Origin: Flavivirga spongiicola
GTDB lineage: Bacteria; Bacteroidota; Bacteroidia; Flavobacteriales; Flavobacteriaceae
Length of the DNA stretch: 64,000 bases
Direction of reading: 5' to 3'
Assembly: GCF_030540825.1 (NCBI RefSeq)
Contig: NZ_JAUOEO010000001.1
Coordinates: forward strand, 1,151,001-1,215,000
Under the pieces are notes generated by a model. That model searched no databases. It was given only the letters and a program-made list of their open reading frames with translations, and was not told where the DNA came from. The translations under genes and the position numbers were made by a program. Shown here piece after piece: positions 61,334 to 64,000 of this stretch; the stretch's first letter is position 1; every line of letters begins with the position of its first letter.

Positions 61334-62895
61334 TATGAACTACATGACAACATGGAACATCCTACTTTATGTCTTGCCCAATCTGGCCGTTTAACAAACC
61401 ATTTTTCGTTCTCTGGTTGCTCATCATATGGTTTTCTAAGTAACTGAAACAATTCATCAATTAATTTGTAATCGCCTTTATTAGCATCATCTATTGCCAA
61501 TTGTGCCATATAATTACGAAGTACATATTTAGGATTAACTTGGTTCATTTTCTCCTTTCGTACTTTAGAAGTTGTTTCTTCTTTTTGCAAACGTTCTGCA
61601 TAATGCTTGAACCATGTGTTCCATTTTTGTCGTATTGTATCTGATACTTCATTGGGTACATAAAAAGCATTTTCAATTACACTTAATCCTTTTGAAGAAT
61701 TATTAGCAGAAAAGTTACTCAAAGTTCTAAAGAAAATGGTCATATCTGTTTCTGTTAATTGTAAAGTTTCTTCTAAACTATATATTAATTCGGCATCACT
61801 TTTCTCATAAGAAAACAAACCTAATTTACTTCGCATCATTTCTAAATATTGGTCTTGTGCTTTCTTATTATAAGACTTCAAAATACGTTCTAACCCTTCT
61901 GCTTCTCCTATTAATGGATATAATGCATTTGCTAACTGATATAAATTCCAAAGCCCAATATCCAACTGCGCTCCATAACGATAGCGTTTAAATTGATTAT
62001 CTGTAGTGTTAGGTGTCCAATTATGGTCATAGCCTTCTAACCAGCCATAGGGTCCATAATCTATAGTTTGCCCAAGTATAGACATGTTATCTGTGTTCAT
62101 AACACCATGTACAAAACCAACACGTTGCCAATGAATAAGCATCTCTAAAGTACTATCTAAAACAGCTTCAAAAAACTTTAAATACGTTTCTTTAGAAGGC
62201 TTCCCTAAATGTGCAAAATGATGCTTAATTGTGTAATCTACAACTGCTTTTAACGTCTCTTCATCTTGTTTTGCTGCAAATATTTGATAATTACCAAAGC
62301 GTAAAAAGCTTGTTGCTACCCTGCAAACAATAGCCCCTTTTTCATAAGCCGCATTTCCATCATATAGCATATCTCTCAATACTTCATCTCCTGATAATGC
62401 TAATGACAATGCTCTTGTTGTAGGCACACCTAAATGATGCATCGCTTCACTACACAAATACTCACGAACAGAAGACCTCAATACTGCCAAACCATCAGCT
62501 GTACGCGAATATGGTGTTTCTCCCGCTCCTTTTAATTGTATTGCCCATAGTTTATTATTATGCTCAACCTCAGCCAAATTAATCGCGCGACCATCCCCTA
62601 ATTGTCCTGCCCAATTACCAAATTGATGTCCTCCATAACACATGGCATAAGGTGTTGTATTTGGCAATACACTATTCCCTGTAAACACCTTTAGAAATGA
62701 TGCACTATTAACTTCTTTTTCAGACAAACCTAAAGCAGATAGCATTTCGGGAGAAACATGCAGCAATTCTGGTTTTTTCGTTTTTTTAGGTGTTACATAC
62801 GAGAAACAAGCTTTTTTTACCTGTCTTCTAGAATTCTCAAGAGTCGGATCTGCTGGTAATTCTTTTGTAAATGTATCTTTTACGTTAAGTTGCAT
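61333..62895 (-). CDS. selO: SelO/YdiU family protein adenylyltransferase
   Basis: 520 residues. The pseudokinase motifs are all there: YGGHQFGNWAGQLGDGRAI, QLKGAGETPYSR, SSVREYLCSEAMHHLGVPTTRAL, HGVMNTDNMSILGQTIDYGP with the metal-binding Asn/Asp, and VLRNYMAQLAI. SelO attaches AMP to Ser/Thr/Tyr of redox-linked proteins. The C-terminus ends CSMLSCSS with Cys, near where eukaryotic SelO carries selenocysteine. It lies between a glutaredoxin-GNAT fusion and a small protein to which it is translationally coupled. Confidence 0.95.
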   Translation of the reverse strand: MQLNVKDTFTKELPADPTLENSRRQVKKACFSYVTPKKTKKPELLHVSPEMLSALGLSEKEVNSASFLKVFTGNSVLPNTTPYAMCYGGHQFGNWAGQLGDGRAINLAEVEHNNKLWAIQLKGAGETPYSRTADGLAVLRSSVREYLCSEAMHHLGVPTTRALSLALSGDEVLRDMLYDGNAAYEKGAIVCRVATSFLRFGNYQIFAAKQDEETLKAVVDYTIKHHFAHLGKPSKETYLKFFEAVLDSTLEMLIHWQRVGFVHGVMNTDNMSILGQTIDYGPYGWLEGYDHNWTPNTTDNQFKRYRYGAQLDIGLWNLYQLANALYPLIGEAEGLERILKSYNKKAQDQYLEMMRSKLGLFSYEKSDAELIYSLEETLQLTETDMTIFFRTLSNFSANNSSKGLSVIENAFYVPNEVSDTIRQKWNTWFKHYAERLQKEETTSKVRKEKMNQVNPKYVLRNYMAQLAIDDANKGDYKLIDELFQLLRKPYDEQPENEKWFVKRPDWARHKVGCSMLSCSS

Positions 62896-62911
62896 TATGT
62901 TGTCTTTCTAT

Positions 62912-63445
62912 CTAATATTCAATAATTTTATTCCACTTCTCACTTCTAGAAACAACGGCTTTTATATAACTACAAACCACTACAGCCTTGTAACATTCAT
63001 TAGTAAGTTGTTCTAATGTTTTTTCTACCAATACTTTGCCAATGCCTCGTCCTCTTAAATGATAAGGCACTTCAGAGTGTATAAGATACATTTTATTATC
63101 ACGTAACTGGTAATCTATTTTTGCGTTTTCTCCATTAATATCTAATGTAAAACGCTTATTTTCTTTATCGTGAATTATATCTAACCTACTCGGGATTAGT
63201 TTATTTAGCCATTTTTCTAAATCTTCTTTATACGGATTTCTTAATTTCTTTTCACCAATGGTTATAGTTGGAAAATTAAGCTTTCTATTTTCATAAAGGT
63301 TACGCAATTCTTCGGCATGGTCTTTATTTTTTTCTACATCTAAAAACTGATATGGCAATTCAGTTTTGTCTAATAAAATTTTATAATAATTTGTTTTATG
63401 ACAACCCGCAGCTCCATATAATTTTATGGTTGGAATACGATTCAT
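62912..63445 (-). CDS. Glutaredoxin-like - GNAT acetyltransferase fusion
   Basis: 177 residues. Residues 1-80 are a glutaredoxin-like fold: IKLYGAAGCHKTNYYKILLD, where the usual C-x-x-C is a single Cys15, then NFPTITIGEKKLRNP. Residues about 88-170 are a GNAT acetyltransferase with SEVPYHLRGRGIGKVLVEKTL (acetyl-CoA loop). It could be a redox-linked acetyltransferase. It is 2 bp downstream of the thiol-disulfide protein and 16 bp upstream of selO. E. coli SelO is known to AMPylate a glutaredoxin, so this neighbour is a candidate target. Confidence 0.85.
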   Translation of the reverse strand: MNRIPTIKLYGAAGCHKTNYYKILLDKTELPYQFLDVEKNKDHAEELRNLYENRKLNFPTITIGEKKLRNPYKEDLEKWLNKLIPSRLDIIHDKENKRFTLDINGENAKIDYQLRDNKMYLIHSEVPYHLRGRGIGKVLVEKTLEQLTNECYKAVVVCSYIKAVVSRSEKWNKIIEY

Positions 63446-63447
63446 TT

Positions 63448-63936
63448 TTAAAGTGTTTTTAAAAACTCTATAGCAGCGTCTGGGTTTAAATGAAAATCGC
63501 TAAACACGACATTATCATGCTTATCTATAAATAAAAACCATGGTGTTCCTCCTGTTTTATAATTAAACATGATATTAGATCCTGACCTTCCATAATCTCC
63601 TGGATCATGTCCAAATGGTATTTTTAAATCATACTGCTTTTGGGTTTCTACTATTTTTTCATAAGTATTGGAATCATGTCCTTCAAAAACAGTCTGTACT
63701 GCTAAGAAAGCAACCTCATCGTTATCTTTTAAAGCTTCCACCATTTTCTTTAAATCTGGCAAACCTTTACTATGACATCCTGGACACCAACTTTGAAAAC
63801 AATAGACTACTTTGAATTTGCCCTTAAAGTCTGAAAGCTTAATGGCTTCTGTTTTATTCCCCTCAGCGTCAACCCATTGATTCACATCAAATTCCGGAGC
63901 TTTAAATACTTGTTTTTCTTCTGCTTGATTTGACAT
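63448..63936 (-). CDS. Thioredoxin/TlpA-like redox protein
   Basis: 162 residues, no obvious signal peptide. The thioredoxin fold has a CxxC centre W-C51-P-G-C54 in FQSWCPGCHSKGLPDL. GGTPWFLFIDKHDNVVFSDFH is the cis-Pro segment. It probably reduces disulfides or peroxides. First gene of the redox operon, 2 bp before the glutaredoxin-GNAT gene. The region upstream (63937-64000) shows no clear promoter. Confidence 0.88.
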   Translation of the reverse strand: MSNQAEEKQVFKAPEFDVNQWVDAEGNKTEAIKLSDFKGKFKVVYCFQSWCPGCHSKGLPDLKKMVEALKDNDEVAFLAVQTVFEGHDSNTYEKIVETQKQYDLKIPFGHDPGDYGRSGSNIMFNYKTGGTPWFLFIDKHDNVVFSDFHLNPDAAIEFLKTL

Positions 63937-64000
63937 TTTATTGCCCTTTCTTTTAAATATTTATACCACTCTTTATTTTAAATAATTTCTAATCCCATAA

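Overview
The window looks like chromosomal DNA from a member of the Bacteroidota, most likely a marine Flavobacteriaceae species. The reasons are: strongly A+T-rich DNA, no obvious Shine-Dalgarno sequences, -7 boxes of the TAnnTTTG type, many SPII lipoproteins and beta-barrels, LytTR and LuxR-type regulators, a mevalonate pathway, and the flavobacterial style of dispersed palindromic repeats. The genus cannot be fixed from the sequence. I see one tRNA (Val), no rRNA, no CRISPR array and no IS transposase.

Layout. 1-3.4 kb: a truncated secreted protein, two tandem paralogous LuxR-type regulators and a membrane LytTR regulator preceded by a 20-bp tandem repeat. 3.5-7.1 kb: tRNA-Val, folC and an exbB-exbD-tonB type energy-transduction operon. 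7.4-12.5 kb: a dehydrogenase-nhaD pair, anmK and an acyl-CoA dehydrogenase. 12.9-22.9 kb: an arsenosugar biosynthesis locus (AhpD-like protein, ArsS radical SAM enzyme, rhodanese, DUF2064-type glycosyltransferase, purine nucleoside phosphorylase, ArsM arsenite methyltransferase, then a PiT phosphate transporter, a DUF547 lipoprotein and a second glycosyltransferase). It is interrupted by a secreted-protein gene that is split by a triplicated 10-bp repeat. 23-35.4 kb: a phosphatase, pyruvate carboxylase, a five-gene envelope operon (DUF547, barrel, GH113-like, lipoprotein, BamA-like) and, divergent from it, an FAD oxidoreductase plus a polyferredoxin membrane protein. 35.6-41.6 kb: a GIY-YIG nuclease framed by inverted repeats, and glycosyltransferases. 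41.6-50.1 kb: small unknown proteins, a pseudouridine-synthase-like protein lacking the catalytic Asp, and a mevalonate/prenyl operon (mvaD, four-helix-bundle insertion, GHMP kinase, UbiA, nitrilase). 50.3-57.6 kb: a DUF559 nuclease framed by repeats, an FAD enzyme, and a 1235-residue phosphatase/barrel fusion. 57.8-63.9 kb: an eight-gene redox-defence operon (thiol-disulfide protein, glutaredoxin-GNAT fusion, SelO, small protein, aldo/keto reductase, membrane protein, MsrA, hydrolase-OsmC).

How the parts fit. In the ars locus ArsM can methylate arsenite. ArsS can join the dimethylarsenic to the adenosyl group of SAM. The nucleoside phosphorylase can remove adenine, and the glycosyltransferases can build the final sugar. 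There is no arsR or arsenite pump in view, so this is a biosynthetic rather than an efflux locus.

The most unusual structural theme is the density of short palindromic (REP-like) repeats between and even inside genes. Two small nuclease genes (GIY-YIG and DUF559) and one four-helix-bundle gene each sit between inverted copies of such repeats. That is the best candidate here for an under-described class of small mobile cassettes.
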